This document shows, piece by piece, positions 41,576-51,900 of a DNA stretch of 64,000 nucleotides. The translations under genes and the position numbers were made by a program. The first letter of the stretch is position 1; the number at the start of each line of letters is the position of its first letter. The stretch is from contig NZ_JAGGOI010000016.1 of assembly GCF_018614585.1 (NCBI RefSeq), positions 62,001 to 126,000 on the forward strand, in the 5' to 3' direction. This stretch comes from Streptomyces sp. ISL-1. Lineage in GTDB: Bacteria; Actinomycetota; Actinomycetes; Streptomycetales; Streptomycetaceae. The notes beneath the pieces are model-generated. The model was not told where the DNA came from. It saw only the letters and a list, made by a program, of their open reading frames with translations, and searched no databases.

Positions 41576-43228
41576 TCAACGACCCCGCAGCGTGCGGTAC
41601 TTGGTCACCAGCGTCGAGGTCGAGTTGTCCAGCTGCTCAGCGCCCGTTCCCTCGGTCAGCACCGGCTCGATCTTCTTGGCCAGCACCTTGCCGAGCTCCA
41701 CGCCCCACTGGTCGAAGGAGTCGATGTTCCAGACGGCGCCCTGGACGAACACCTTGTGTTCGTAGAGCGCGATCAACTGGCCGAGCACGGACGGCGTGAG
41801 CTCGGTGGCGAGGATCGTGGTCGTCGGACGGTTGCCCTCGAACGTCTTGTGCGCCACCAGTTCCTCCGGCACACCCTCCGCCCGGACCTCCTCCGGAGTC
41901 TTCCCGAAGGCGAGCGCCTGCGGCTGAGCGAAGAAGTTGGCCATCAGCAGATCATGCTGAGCGACCAGACGGGCCGGCAGATCCCCGACCGGCGTGGCGA
42001 AGCCGATGAAGTCCGCCGGGATGAACTTGGTGCCCTGGTGCAGCAACTGGTAGTAGGCGTGCTGCCCGTTGGTGCCGGGCGTGCCCCAGACAACCGGACC
42101 GGTCTGCCATTCGACCCGGTTGCCCTCGCGGTCCACGGACTTGCCGTTGGACTCCATGTCCAGCTGCTGGAGATAGGCGGTGAACTTGCTCAGATAGTGG
42201 GAGTAGGGCAGCACCGCATGCGACTGCGCGTCGAAGAACTCGCCGTACCAGACGCCCAGCAGGCCGAGCAGCATCGGCGCGTTGGCCTCGGCCGGAGCCG
42301 TACGGAAGTGCTCGTCGACCAGGTGGAAGCCGGCGAGCATGTCGCGGAATCGGTCCGGGCCGATCGCGACCATCAGCGAGAGGCCGATCGCGGAGTCGAA
42401 GGAGTAGCGCCCGCCGACCCAGTCCCAGAACTCGAACATGTTCGCCGTGTCGATGCCGAAGTCGGAGACCTTCTCGGCGTTCGTGGACAGCGCCACGAAG
42501 TGCTTGGCGACGGCATCCTGACCGGCCTTCAGCCCGGTGAGCAGCCATTCACGGGCGGAGGTGGCGTTGGTGATGGTCTCGATGGTGGTGAACGTCTTGG
42601 AGGCGATGATGAAGAGCGTCTCGGCCGGGTCCAAGTCCCTTACGGCCTCGTGCAGATCGGCCCCGTCGACGTTCGACACGAAACGGAACGTCAGATCGCG
42701 CGCGGTGTAGGCGCGCAGCGCCTCGTACGCCATGGCCGGGCCCAGGTCTGAGCCGCCGATGCCGATGTTCACCACGTTCTTGATGGCCCTGCCGGTGTGG
42801 CCGGTCCATTCGCCCGCCCTGACACGGTCGGAGAAGGCGGTCATCTTGTCGAGCACGGCGTGCACCGCCGGCACCACGTTCTCGCCGTCGACCTCGATCA
42901 CGGCGTCCCGCGGGGCGCGCAGCGCCGTGTGCAGGACGGCGCGGTTCTCGGTGGTGTTGATCTTCTCGCCGCGGAACATCGCGTCCCGCAGTTCGGCGAC
43001 CTTGGTGACAACGGCCAGCTCGCGCAGCATCGCCAGCGTCTCGTCGGTCACCAGGTGCTTGGAGTAGTCGAGGTAGAGATCGCCGACCTGGAGGGTGTAC
43101 CGGCTGCCGCGCGCCTGGTCGGCTGCGAACAGCTCGCGCAGATGCGTCTGTCCCAGTTGCTCACGGTGCTTGCCGAGAGCAATCCATTCGGGCGTCTGAT
43201 TGAGCCTGGTACGGCCTTCTGCGTTCAC
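41576..43228 (-). CDS. pgi: glucose-6-phosphate isomerase
   Basis: 550-aa SIS-fold isomerase interconverting glucose-6-P and fructose-6-P. VVNIGIGGSDLGPAMAYEAL, FVSNVDGADLHEAVRDLDP, the signature VGGRYSFDSAIGLSLMVAIG and QLDMESNGKSVDREG are all present. GTG 43228 with CGAGGTGA upstream. It links the neighbouring pentose phosphate and glycolytic clusters functionally. Confidence 0.95.
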   Translation of the reverse strand: MNAEGRTRLNQTPEWIALGKHREQLGQTHLRELFAADQARGSRYTLQVGDLYLDYSKHLVTDETLAMLRELAVVTKVAELRDAMFRGEKINTTENRAVLHTALRAPRDAVIEVDGENVVPAVHAVLDKMTAFSDRVRAGEWTGHTGRAIKNVVNIGIGGSDLGPAMAYEALRAYTARDLTFRFVSNVDGADLHEAVRDLDPAETLFIIASKTFTTIETITNATSAREWLLTGLKAGQDAVAKHFVALSTNAEKVSDFGIDTANMFEFWDWVGGRYSFDSAIGLSLMVAIGPDRFRDMLAGFHLVDEHFRTAPAEANAPMLLGLLGVWYGEFFDAQSHAVLPYSHYLSKFTAYLQQLDMESNGKSVDREGNRVEWQTGPVVWGTPGTNGQHAYYQLLHQGTKFIPADFIGFATPVGDLPARLVAQHDLLMANFFAQPQALAFGKTPEEVRAEGVPEELVAHKTFEGNRPTTTILATELTPSVLGQLIALYEHKVFVQGAVWNIDSFDQWGVELGKVLAKKIEPVLTEGTGAEQLDNSTSTLVTKYRTLRGR

Positions 43229-43288
43229 AGAGATTCACCTCGCGTGGACGGTCGGTTCAGCCCCGCTGACCTGCTTTTCGGCCGGGGG

Positions 43289-43309
43289 TCCGGGGGTTGT
43301 CCCCCGGGA
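43289..43309. terminator. GC hairpin between MFS gene and pgi
   Basis: CCGGGGG (43290-43296), loop TTGT, CCCCCGG (43301-43307), downstream of the MFS gene and upstream of pgi. No T-run follows. Confidence 0.45.
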
Positions 43310-43378
43310 AGACACAGCATCTTGGACATCAGCCCGATTCTTCTCATACCTGCCTGCGTGCCCCGCTGCGTATCCAAC

Positions 43379-44590
43379 CTAATTGATCAGCGGGGCAAGA
43401 GACGCGACTGCCGGAATGAACAGTCCGGCCGCCAGCAAGGCGGGGGTGTTCGGCCCCCAGGCGGCCGCCGCCGCTCCGCCGAGCAGCGCGCCGAGCGGAG
43501 TGCCGGCGATCGCGAGCGTACGGAAGGCGGAGTTGATCCGGCCCAGCAGCTGCGCCGGGCTGCGCTCCTGGATCAACGTCGTCTGGTTGACGTTCCACAC
43601 CATGCCCATGACCGCGAACACCGCCATCGCGGCGATCGTGACCCATAGCGCGCGCACGGACCCCATGGCGACCAGGCATCCGGTCTGCACAAGGCCGGCG
43701 GCGAACACGCTCCGTATTCGTCCGAACCGGTCGGCCAGCCTGCGGGCAAGCAGGCCGCCCGCCAGACTGCCGGCCCCGAAGGCCGTGATCACGGCCGCGT
43801 ATCCGCCGGGCCCCGCACCGAGCCAGCCGGTGACATGGACGACGAGGGTGGCGATGAGCGCGCCCATGCCGATGTTGCAGAGTGCGGTGGCGATGCAGAG
43901 CCCGCGCTGTGCGCGATCCCGCCACAGAGTGCGCAGCCCTTCGGCGATCTCCCCGCGCAGGGTGCTCCCGGCCGGTCCGGGCTCCCGCTGCGGCGCCCCG
44001 ACGCGAAGGGATGCCACAAGCGCCGCCGCCACGGCATAGGTGGCCGCATCCGCCGCGTACGGCATGGCGGCGCCCACGACGAGCAGCACCGGAACCAGGG
44101 GCGCGGCGACAAAACCCCCGACGATCTGCTGTGCGGTCATCAGCCGGGCATTGGCGCTGGTCAGCGCCTCGGCCGGCACCAGCGAGGGCAGCAGGGCCGT
44201 CGCAGCGTTGTCGAAGAGCGTCTGGAGCGTGGTGAGGGCGAAGGCCAGCGCCAGCAGCAGTGCGATGGATCCCAGGTCCAGCCATACCGCGCCGGCGAAG
44301 CCCGCCATCAGCAGGCCGCGCAGCAGGTCGACGGCCCACATCGCCCGCCGCTGGTCCACCCGGTCTGCGACCGCGCCACCGAGCAGGCCGAACAGCAGCC
44401 ACGGCAGATAGCCGCACGCCGTCACAGAGGCGATGAGCAGGGGATCGTCGGTCAGCGAGGCGGCGAGCAGCGGCATCGCGGCGGTTCGCAGCGAGTCGCC
44501 GAATTTGGACACGACGGCGGCCGTCCACAGCCGTCCGAACCCTCCGCGCCACGCGGGTGTTCGCGTCCGCACCGCTTCGGTCGCCGTCAC
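43379..44590 (-). CDS. MFS transporter
   Basis: 403-aa protein with 12 predicted helices of the enterobactin-exporter/macrolide-efflux-like MFS group. After RTPAWRGGFGRLWTAAVVSKFGDSL comes the loop motif GGAVADRVDQRRAMWAVD between helices 2 and 3. The substrate is unknown. The GTG at 44590 is chosen because AGGGGGG lies 6 nt upstream; a TTG at 44644 would give a longer form. Confidence 0.85.
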   Translation of the reverse strand: MTATEAVRTRTPAWRGGFGRLWTAAVVSKFGDSLRTAAMPLLAASLTDDPLLIASVTACGYLPWLLFGLLGGAVADRVDQRRAMWAVDLLRGLLMAGFAGAVWLDLGSIALLLALAFALTTLQTLFDNAATALLPSLVPAEALTSANARLMTAQQIVGGFVAAPLVPVLLVVGAAMPYAADAATYAVAAALVASLRVGAPQREPGPAGSTLRGEIAEGLRTLWRDRAQRGLCIATALCNIGMGALIATLVVHVTGWLGAGPGGYAAVITAFGAGSLAGGLLARRLADRFGRIRSVFAAGLVQTGCLVAMGSVRALWVTIAAMAVFAVMGMVWNVNQTTLIQERSPAQLLGRINSAFRTLAIAGTPLGALLGGAAAAAWGPNTPALLAAGLFIPAVASLAPLIN

Positions 44591-44661
44591 AACGTCCCCC
44601 CTACGGTGCCTTGATTCAAAAACCGTAGAGGGTGCCACTGACAATCAGCCGCGAACGCACT

Positions 44662-44691
44662 CCGGCCGGACGCCCACAGGCATCCGGCCGG
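44662..44691. terminator. hairpin after the RbpA-family gene
   Basis: CCGGCCGGA (44662-44670) / TCCGGCCGG (44683-44691), 12-nt loop, 9 bp past the stop of the minus-strand gene at 44701. Confidence 0.5.
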
Positions 44692-44700
44692 TCACAACTT

Positions 44701-45036
44701 CTAGATTTCGCCCCGCAGTTTCGCGAGCGCCTCGGCGAGGATCGCCTCGCCGTCCGCGTCGCTGCGCCGCTCGCGTACATAGGCGAGGTGCGTTTTGTAC
44801 GGCTCGGTGCGCGGCGGGTCCGGCGGATTGTCCCGGTCCTGTCCGGCCGGGAACCCGCAGCGAGGACAGTCCCAAGTATCCGGAACCTGTGCGTCGCTGG
44901 CGAAGCTCGGCTGCGTCTCGTGCCCGTTCGAGCACCAGAAGGAGATGCGCAGGCGCGGCGCGGACTCGCCCCGCTCGGCCTCACCCATCGGCCCCGCTCC
45001 GACCCGGCTTCCCCGGATCGCGTTGCCACTTGCCAC
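44701..45036 (-). CDS. rbpA: RbpA-family RNA polymerase-binding protein (RbpB-like paralogue)
   Basis: 111-aa protein of the RbpA family. A basic start (MASGNAIRGSRVGAG) is followed by the zinc domain with FWCSNGHETQPSFASDA and WDCPRCGF, then the sigma-contacting C-terminus HLAYVRERRSDADGEAILAEAL. RbpA stabilises HrdB-type sigma with RNA polymerase core. The main RbpA differs in sequence, as I recall, so this is probably the paralogue often called RbpB. GTG 45036 with AGGGAG 8 nt upstream. Confidence 0.85.
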   Translation of the reverse strand: MASGNAIRGSRVGAGPMGEAERGESAPRLRISFWCSNGHETQPSFASDAQVPDTWDCPRCGFPAGQDRDNPPDPPRTEPYKTHLAYVRERRSDADGEAILAEALAKLRGEI

Positions 45037-45146
45037 GGTCGTAACTCCCTGCGTGATGGTGCTCGAAGATGCCCCAGTCTACGTAAGGCCCAACGTGCGT
45101 CCAGTGATTGGAGTTACACCCCGCACCGAGACGCTGACGGCACGGG

Positions 45147-45383
45147 TCAGCTGTCCAGCTTCATCAGCAGCCCAAGTACGACAATGCACGCAAACCACAG
45201 CAGACCGACGACCACCGTGATGCGGTCGAGGTTGCGCTCGGCGACCGAGGAGCCGCCTACTGAGGACTGCATACCGCCACCGAACATGTCGGAGAGGCCG
45301 CCGCCCTTTCCCTTGTGCATCAGCACCAGCAGCATCATCAGCAGGCTGAAGACGATCAGGGCGATCGAGAACCCCATAATCAC
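45147..45383 (-). CDS. secG: preprotein translocase subunit SecG
   Basis: 78-aa protein with two membrane helices (about 4-24 and 55-75) joined by the glycine-rich KGKGGGLSDMFGGGMQSSVGG, typical of actinobacterial SecG. It supports SecYE export. Start GTG 45383; an ATG two codons later is possible. It follows tpiA in the usual Streptomyces order. Confidence 0.93.
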   Translation of the reverse strand: MIMGFSIALIVFSLLMMLLVLMHKGKGGGLSDMFGGGMQSSVGGSSVAERNLDRITVVVGLLWFACIVVLGLLMKLDS

Positions 45384-45483
45384 GGCTGGACCAACTTCCT
45401 CGGACTGAAATGGACAACGGGGGCCCGGGCTCGGAAAGCCTCAGGCCCCCGCAAGGGTACGACGGATCCGCGCTACCGCATAC

Positions 45484-46272
45484 TTACTGGTCGCGGAACC
45501 GGACGATCTTGACGAACTCGTCCGCGTCCAGCGCCGCGCCACCCACCAGAGCACCGTCCACATCGGGCTGCGCCATGATCGCGGCGACGTTCCCGGACTT
45601 CACCGAGCCGCCGTACTGGATGCGGATCTTGTCGGCCAGCTCCGGGGAGTACAGCTCGGCAAGACGCCCGCGGATCGCACCGCAGACCTCCTGCGCGTCC
45701 TCGGGGGTGGCGACCTCGCCGGTACCGATGGCCCACACCGGCTCGTACGCGATCACGATCGACTCGGCCTGCTCGGCCGGGATGTCCTTGAGGCTCCCCT
45801 CGAGCTGACCGAGGGTGTACGGGACCTGCTGGCCGGCCTTGCGGATGTCCAGACCTTCGCCCACGCAGAGGATCGGGGTCATGCCGTGCCGGTAGGCAGC
45901 CTTCACCTTGGCGTTACAGAGCTCGTCGGTCTCGGCGTGGTACTGCCGGCGCTCGGAGTGACCCACGATGACGTAGGTGCACTTCAGCTTGGACAGCATC
46001 GAGCCCGAGACCTCGCCGGTGTACGCGCCGGAGTCGTGCGCGGAGACGTCCTGCGCGCCGTACTTGATCTTGAGCTTGTCGCCGTCGATCAAGGTCTGGA
46101 CAGACCGCAGGGCGGTGAAGGCCGGCATTACGGCGACCTCTACGGCCTCGTAGTCCTTGTCCGACAGGGCGAAAGCGAGCTTCTGGACATGGGCGATGGC
46201 CTCGAGGTGGTTGAGGTTCATCTTCCAGTTGCCCGCCATCAGCGGCGTGCGGCCCTTTTCAGGAGCAGTCAT
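45484..46272 (-). CDS. tpiA: triosephosphate isomerase
   Basis: 262-aa TIM barrel. Lysine in AGNWKMNLNH, histidine in IVGHSERRQ and the catalytic glutamate in AYEPVWAIGTGEVATPEDA are present. Only 6 bp separate it from the pgk stop and no strong ribosome site is seen, so coupling is likely. Confidence 0.96.
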   Translation of the reverse strand: MTAPEKGRTPLMAGNWKMNLNHLEAIAHVQKLAFALSDKDYEAVEVAVMPAFTALRSVQTLIDGDKLKIKYGAQDVSAHDSGAYTGEVSGSMLSKLKCTYVIVGHSERRQYHAETDELCNAKVKAAYRHGMTPILCVGEGLDIRKAGQQVPYTLGQLEGSLKDIPAEQAESIVIAYEPVWAIGTGEVATPEDAQEVCGAIRGRLAELYSPELADKIRIQYGGSVKSGNVAAIMAQPDVDGALVGGAALDADEFVKIVRFRDQ

Positions 46273-46278
46273 TAAAGG

Positions 46279-47490
46279 TCAGTCCTCCAGTGCGGCGAGG
46301 CCGGGAAGCGTCTTGCCCTCGAGATACTCGAGGCTCGCGCCGCCACCGGTCGAAATGTGGCCGAATGCCTTCTCGTCGAAGCCCAGGATCCGGACGGCCG
46401 CGGCGGAGTCGCCACCGCCGACGACGGAGAATGCCGGGGAATCGACGAGCGCCTGGGCTACGGCTCTGGTGCCCTCGGCGTAGTCGGGGTGCTCGAAGAC
46501 GCCCATCGGACCGTTCCAGAAGACGGTGGCCGCGTCGGCGAGCTTCGATGCGTACAGCTTGCGGGTCTCGGGACCGATGTCCAGACCCTCCTGGTCGGCC
46601 GGGATCGCGTCCGCGGCCACGACGGACGGGTTGGCCGGAGCCTTCGTCTTCAGGTCCGGAAACTCGGGCGAGACCAGGACATCGAGGGGGAGCACGAACT
46701 CCACGCCCTTCGCCTTGGCCCGCTCCAGGTACTCCCGGACCGTCGGGATCTGGTCCTCCTGGAGCAGCGAGATGCCGACCTCGTACCCCTGGGCCTTGAG
46801 GAAGGTGTACGCCATGCCGCCGCCGATCAGGATGCGGTCGGCCTTCTCCAGGAGATGGTCGATGACACCGAGCTTGTCGGAGACCTTGGCGCCGCCGAGC
46901 ACCACGACGTACGGGCGCTTGACGTCCTCGGTGAGCTTCTTCAGGACGGCGACCTCGGTGGCGATGAGGTAGCCGGCGGCGTGCGGCAGGCGGGCCGGGA
47001 GGTCGTACACCGAGGCGTGCTTGCGGTGTACGGCGCCGAAGCCGTCGCCCACGTACAGATCGGCGAGACCGGCGAGCTGATCGGCGAAGGCGCCGCGCTC
47101 GGCGTCGTCCTTGCTGGTCTCACCGGGGTTGAAGCGGAGGTTCTCGATGACGGCGACGTGGCCGTCTGCGAGGCCCGCGACGACTGCCTTGGCCGACTCG
47201 CCGACGGTGTCGGCGGCGAAGGCGACGTCGGCGCCGAGCAGTTCACCGAGCCGCGCGGCCGCGGGGGCGAGCGAGAAGGCAGGGTCCGGGGCACCCTTGG
47301 GGCGGCCCAGGTGGGAGGCGACGACGACGCGCGCGCCCGCCTCGGCGAGCTTGGTGACGGTCGGCAGTACGGCGCGGATACGGCCGTCGTCGGTGATCCT
47401 GGTGCCGTCGAGCGGCACATTGAGGTCGGCGCGGACGAATACCCGCTTGCCTGCGACCCCTTCGGCGAGAAGTTGGTCGATCGTCTTCAT
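46279..47490 (-). CDS. pgk: phosphoglycerate kinase
   Basis: 403-aa two-domain glycolytic kinase. RVFVRADLNVPLDG near the N-terminus, VVASHLGRPKG and the C-terminal FSVVGGGDSAAAVR are family signatures. It follows gap after 103 bp that hold a strong hairpin. Confidence 0.96.
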   Translation of the reverse strand: MKTIDQLLAEGVAGKRVFVRADLNVPLDGTRITDDGRIRAVLPTVTKLAEAGARVVVASHLGRPKGAPDPAFSLAPAAARLGELLGADVAFAADTVGESAKAVVAGLADGHVAVIENLRFNPGETSKDDAERGAFADQLAGLADLYVGDGFGAVHRKHASVYDLPARLPHAAGYLIATEVAVLKKLTEDVKRPYVVVLGGAKVSDKLGVIDHLLEKADRILIGGGMAYTFLKAQGYEVGISLLQEDQIPTVREYLERAKAKGVEFVLPLDVLVSPEFPDLKTKAPANPSVVAADAIPADQEGLDIGPETRKLYASKLADAATVFWNGPMGVFEHPDYAEGTRAVAQALVDSPAFSVVGGGDSAAAVRILGFDEKAFGHISTGGGASLEYLEGKTLPGLAALED

Positions 47491-47519
47491 GCGTACGGCT
47501 CCTCAGAGGGCTGGGACGT

Positions 47520-47567
47520 GCGACAGGGCTCGAACCGCGCTGCGTTGCGCTGCCCGAGCCCTGTCGC
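47520..47567. terminator. 13-bp-stem hairpin between gap and pgk
   Basis: GCGACAGGGCTCG (47520-47532) pairs perfectly with CGAGCCCTGTCGC (47555-47567) around a 22-nt loop. It could attenuate read-through from gap or protect the gap mRNA 3' end. Confidence 0.55.
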
Positions 47568-47593
47568 TCACATCGTGGTGCTCTCGTTACAGA

Positions 47594-48598
<1,005 letters not shown>

Positions 48599-48778
48599 GA
48601 ACCGATCTCCTCGTTGGTACGCCGGTTTTAGACGCCGGCGAGTTGTATGGGATGTCCCCGACCGCCTACGACCCTACCCCCCTGAGGGCCTCGGAGTGAC
48701 ATCGAGTGGCTCCGTGCGTGGCACGGCGGTCCGTACCCCTCAGTAGGGGCGACGGAGCGCCGTTCCGGCTACGCAGCG

Positions 48779-51724
48779 TCAGTGCCTCAGTGCGCTGAGA
48801 GCCTTTCCGATGAGCTGCTTGCGGTCGGCCGCACCGGGCACATGCTCCAGGCCGAAGCCGATGAGCACGGTGTCCCGGGTGGTGACGGCAGCCTGGGAGT
48901 GGAAGAGCGCCTGGGCACGCGCCCAGTCGCCGGTGTTGCCGGGGCTGCCGGCCGGCGGTCCCGCCACGGCCCACGGGCCGAGTGAGGTCTCGAAGCTCTC
49001 GGGACCCTGCGGGGTGCCGCCGACCACGAGCTTGGTGTCGTCGACGAATACCCCGGTCCCGCCGGTGCCCGGGTCCGTGACGTACGAGATGGCGATCTCG
49101 ACCTGCTTGCCCGCGTAGGCGCTGAGGTCGACGGAGACGGGCTGCCAGCCGTTGGAGGAGCCGGTGAAACGGTTCCAGGCGCCGCTGCTGCCGGTCGCCG
49201 TGCAACCGGTGTCATTGACGGTCAGGTAGTGCGCGAGGAAGGGGTGACCTTCGACGTAGTAGCCCTCCTCGCACTGGACGGGCACCTGGGTGGTGGTGCC
49301 GCCGTTGGCGTCCGGCAGGGTCGTCCAGTCGTCCTGGCCGACCGTGTGCGCCTCGACGACGACATTGTCGAAGCCGCGCTCGGTGTCGTGGCTGAGCTGG
49401 AACTGCAGGCCCGGCCCGGCTCCGGCCGCCGTGCCGGTCAGATCCACGGTGCGCGACAGCCGCATGTATGCGTCGTCCTCGTGCTTCGCGGCCGCGAACC
49501 AGGAGCCGTCGGCCGGTTCGAACGGGGTGCGGATGCCTGGATAGTCGCCCGCGGAGGCGCTCTTGAACTGCGGGAACTGGTCCGGCTTCAGGGTGTCCGA
49601 GGTGATCGTGTACGCCCCGGCCAGATCGAGCGGGTTCCCGGGCGCGGCGGCGAGTGAGGCCTTCGCACCCGCGAGCTTTCCGGTGCCCGCGAAGGAGAAC
49701 GGGGACTTCAGCCCGACGCGGTTGTACGCGCCGAGGTAGTACTGCGCGAAGTCGTTGGAGTCGGCCCCGCCGAGGTCGACGTCGCCGCCGGCCAGCTCAC
49801 CGGCGTTGATCAGCTTCCCGCCCTCGTTGAGGTAGTCCCGTACGGCGGCCGTGGTCGCCGCGGAGGGCTGTCCCGCGCCGGTGTACCAAATGACCGTCTC
49901 GAAGTGACCGAGCACGCCGAGGGCGTCGGGGACGCCCTGGGTTACGACGTCCCAGACCGCGGCCCGGTGGCCGTTGTCCGCGAGGGCCTTGGTGTACGCG
50001 GCGGTGTTCTGCGCCGGGGCGGTGCCGCCCTCCTCGGCGATCACCAGCGTGTCACCGCGCGGCCGTTCGGCGACCGTGTAGGTGAAGTGCTCGCTGGAGG
50101 TGGGTCTTCCGGCCTTGGTCTCACCGGTGAACCAGACCTCGACCTTGTCGCCGACGTCGCCGTCCTGCACCTTGGCGCGGTACTCGTCGAAGCGGATGTT
50201 GTCCTCGCCGCCGTAGACCTCTCCGCCCTTCCAGGCCCTGAGCGTCTGGTCGTGCGTACGGCCGCCGTTGACGCGGTACTTGAGTTCCTTGTCGCGTACG
50301 GACTTGCGCGCGATGACGGAGACTTCCTGGTCGCCGCCGCGGGCGTAGGAGGTGGTGAAGGCGTCGGGGGTGAAGTCAGCGGCCTTCAGGCCGAGCGAGG
50401 AGGACGGCTGGTCGGGGTGGGCCGCGGTCTCGGCGACGGAGAGCGCGAAGGGGATGTTCTTGGCGAACTCCTGCTGGATCAGCTTCTCGTCGTCCGGGAA
50501 GGTGAAGACGGACGCGCAGTCGGCGGCGTTCCAGGGGTCGTTGGGGTCGATCCTGGAGACGGTGGCGCAGGTCGACATCTCCGGGGTGTACATCATCATC
50601 CCGTTGACGTTGGCCGCGTGGCCGTCGGCCTCACCGTTGGTGGTGTACAGCTCGGAGGAGACCTGGGGGCGGTAGCCGGGGATGGCCGAGTTCTGGGGGC
50701 TGCCGGCGAGCGACTCGTACAGGACGTCGTCGGGCGTCGGGGTGGCGACCTGCCAGCCGACCCCGTACAGGAGCAGTTGGGCCGCGGAGTGGTAGTTGAT
50801 GCCGTACGCGAAGCCGATGCGCTTTTGGAAGGCGTCGAGCGCCCTCGTCTCGGGCTCGGACGCCGGGCCGGTGCCGCGGTAGGTCTCGGAGGCCGGGTCG
50901 GGGGACGAACCCTCGTTGTCGTAACCCCACTTGTAGGTGAAGTTGCGGTTGAGGTCGACGCCGTCGCCGGGGGCGGTCTTGCCGTCGCCGTTGTTGTCGC
51001 GGAGGTTCTTGCGCCACTGACGCTCGGCGGTGCCCTTGAACGTGTAGTCGTAGCCGTCGGGGTTGGCGGACAGGACGAACCACAGTTCGGTGGAGTCGAC
51101 GATCTTCGTGATCCGCGGGTCCTTGCCGTAGCCCGCGAGGTAATGGTGCATCAGCCGGCGGGTCATCTCCGGGGTGATCCACTCGCGGGCGTGCTGGTTG
51201 GACAGATACAGCGTGGCGGGCTTGGAGCCGTCCTTGTGCTTCTTGGCGCCCTTGCTGATCTTGAGAGCGAGGATGTCCTGGCCCCCCAGGGTCTTGCCGA
51301 TGCTGACGACCTTGGTGAGGGCGGGGTTGGCCTGTTCGGTGGCGAGGATCTCTCGCTTCAGGCCGCTCTCGCCGCTGTACGGGCGAAAGACGCCGTCGCC
51401 CGCGGCGGCCACGCGCTTTTCGGCCGTGGCCGAGACGGTGTGCTCGGTGATGCCGATGCCCTGCTCGCGCAGTTCGCCGGCCTGCTGTTCGGTGAGGTAG
51501 AGCTCGACGGTGGCGGTGCCCTTGTCGGGCACCTGCTCGGTCAGTTCATGCCCGTCGGCGCCCGCCGCGAGGATCAGCGGGACCTGGGCCTTGGTGACCT
51601 TCGCGTGCCATACGGAGAGTCCGTCGTCGTCACCCCCCTGTTGGGCCTGGGCGATCGGTGCGGCCGCCAGTCCGGCCATCAGCAGTGAAGCCGCGGCGAG
51701 GATCGATCTCGCTCTGCGTCTCAT
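48779..51724 (-). CDS. large secreted M14-family zinc carboxypeptidase
   Basis: 981-aa extracellular protein. The signal peptide MRRRARSILAAASLLMAGLA is cleaved near APIAQA; about 40-110 is a propeptide-like region. The M14 domain spans about 115-430, with the zinc ligands H and E in SNQHAREWITPEM, the later histidine in GINYHSAAQLLLYG, substrate contacts in GVDLNRNFTYKWG and the catalytic glutamate in MYTPEMST. The C-terminal half (about 470-980) has Ig-like and immune-inhibitor-A-like jelly-roll segments (GLQFQLSHDTERGFDNVVVEAHT). ATG 51724 has AAGGGG upstream; the frame runs on to 51775 without support. Confidence 0.88.
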   Translation of the reverse strand: MRRRARSILAAASLLMAGLAAAPIAQAQQGGDDDGLSVWHAKVTKAQVPLILAAGADGHELTEQVPDKGTATVELYLTEQQAGELREQGIGITEHTVSATAEKRVAAAGDGVFRPYSGESGLKREILATEQANPALTKVVSIGKTLGGQDILALKISKGAKKHKDGSKPATLYLSNQHAREWITPEMTRRLMHHYLAGYGKDPRITKIVDSTELWFVLSANPDGYDYTFKGTAERQWRKNLRDNNGDGKTAPGDGVDLNRNFTYKWGYDNEGSSPDPASETYRGTGPASEPETRALDAFQKRIGFAYGINYHSAAQLLLYGVGWQVATPTPDDVLYESLAGSPQNSAIPGYRPQVSSELYTTNGEADGHAANVNGMMMYTPEMSTCATVSRIDPNDPWNAADCASVFTFPDDEKLIQQEFAKNIPFALSVAETAAHPDQPSSSLGLKAADFTPDAFTTSYARGGDQEVSVIARKSVRDKELKYRVNGGRTHDQTLRAWKGGEVYGGEDNIRFDEYRAKVQDGDVGDKVEVWFTGETKAGRPTSSEHFTYTVAERPRGDTLVIAEEGGTAPAQNTAAYTKALADNGHRAAVWDVVTQGVPDALGVLGHFETVIWYTGAGQPSAATTAAVRDYLNEGGKLINAGELAGGDVDLGGADSNDFAQYYLGAYNRVGLKSPFSFAGTGKLAGAKASLAAAPGNPLDLAGAYTITSDTLKPDQFPQFKSASAGDYPGIRTPFEPADGSWFAAAKHEDDAYMRLSRTVDLTGTAAGAGPGLQFQLSHDTERGFDNVVVEAHTVGQDDWTTLPDANGGTTTQVPVQCEEGYYVEGHPFLAHYLTVNDTGCTATGSSGAWNRFTGSSNGWQPVSVDLSAYAGKQVEIAISYVTDPGTGGTGVFVDDTKLVVGGTPQGPESFETSLGPWAVAGPPAGSPGNTGDWARAQALFHSQAAVTTRDTVLIGFGLEHVPGAADRKQLIGKALSALRH

Positions 51725-51900
51725 AAGCGCCCCTTGCTGTTGTGTGCCACGAAAGTGGACAGACGCCAGGCTCATGACACTTCATGATCATGTCAAGAGC
51801 ATACAAACAGACATAACGCGCCGCTGTCGGCACCGGGAAGGCGCCGACAGCGGTGGGTGATTCATCGAGGTGAACATTCAGCCGGGGACTCTGCCGCGGC

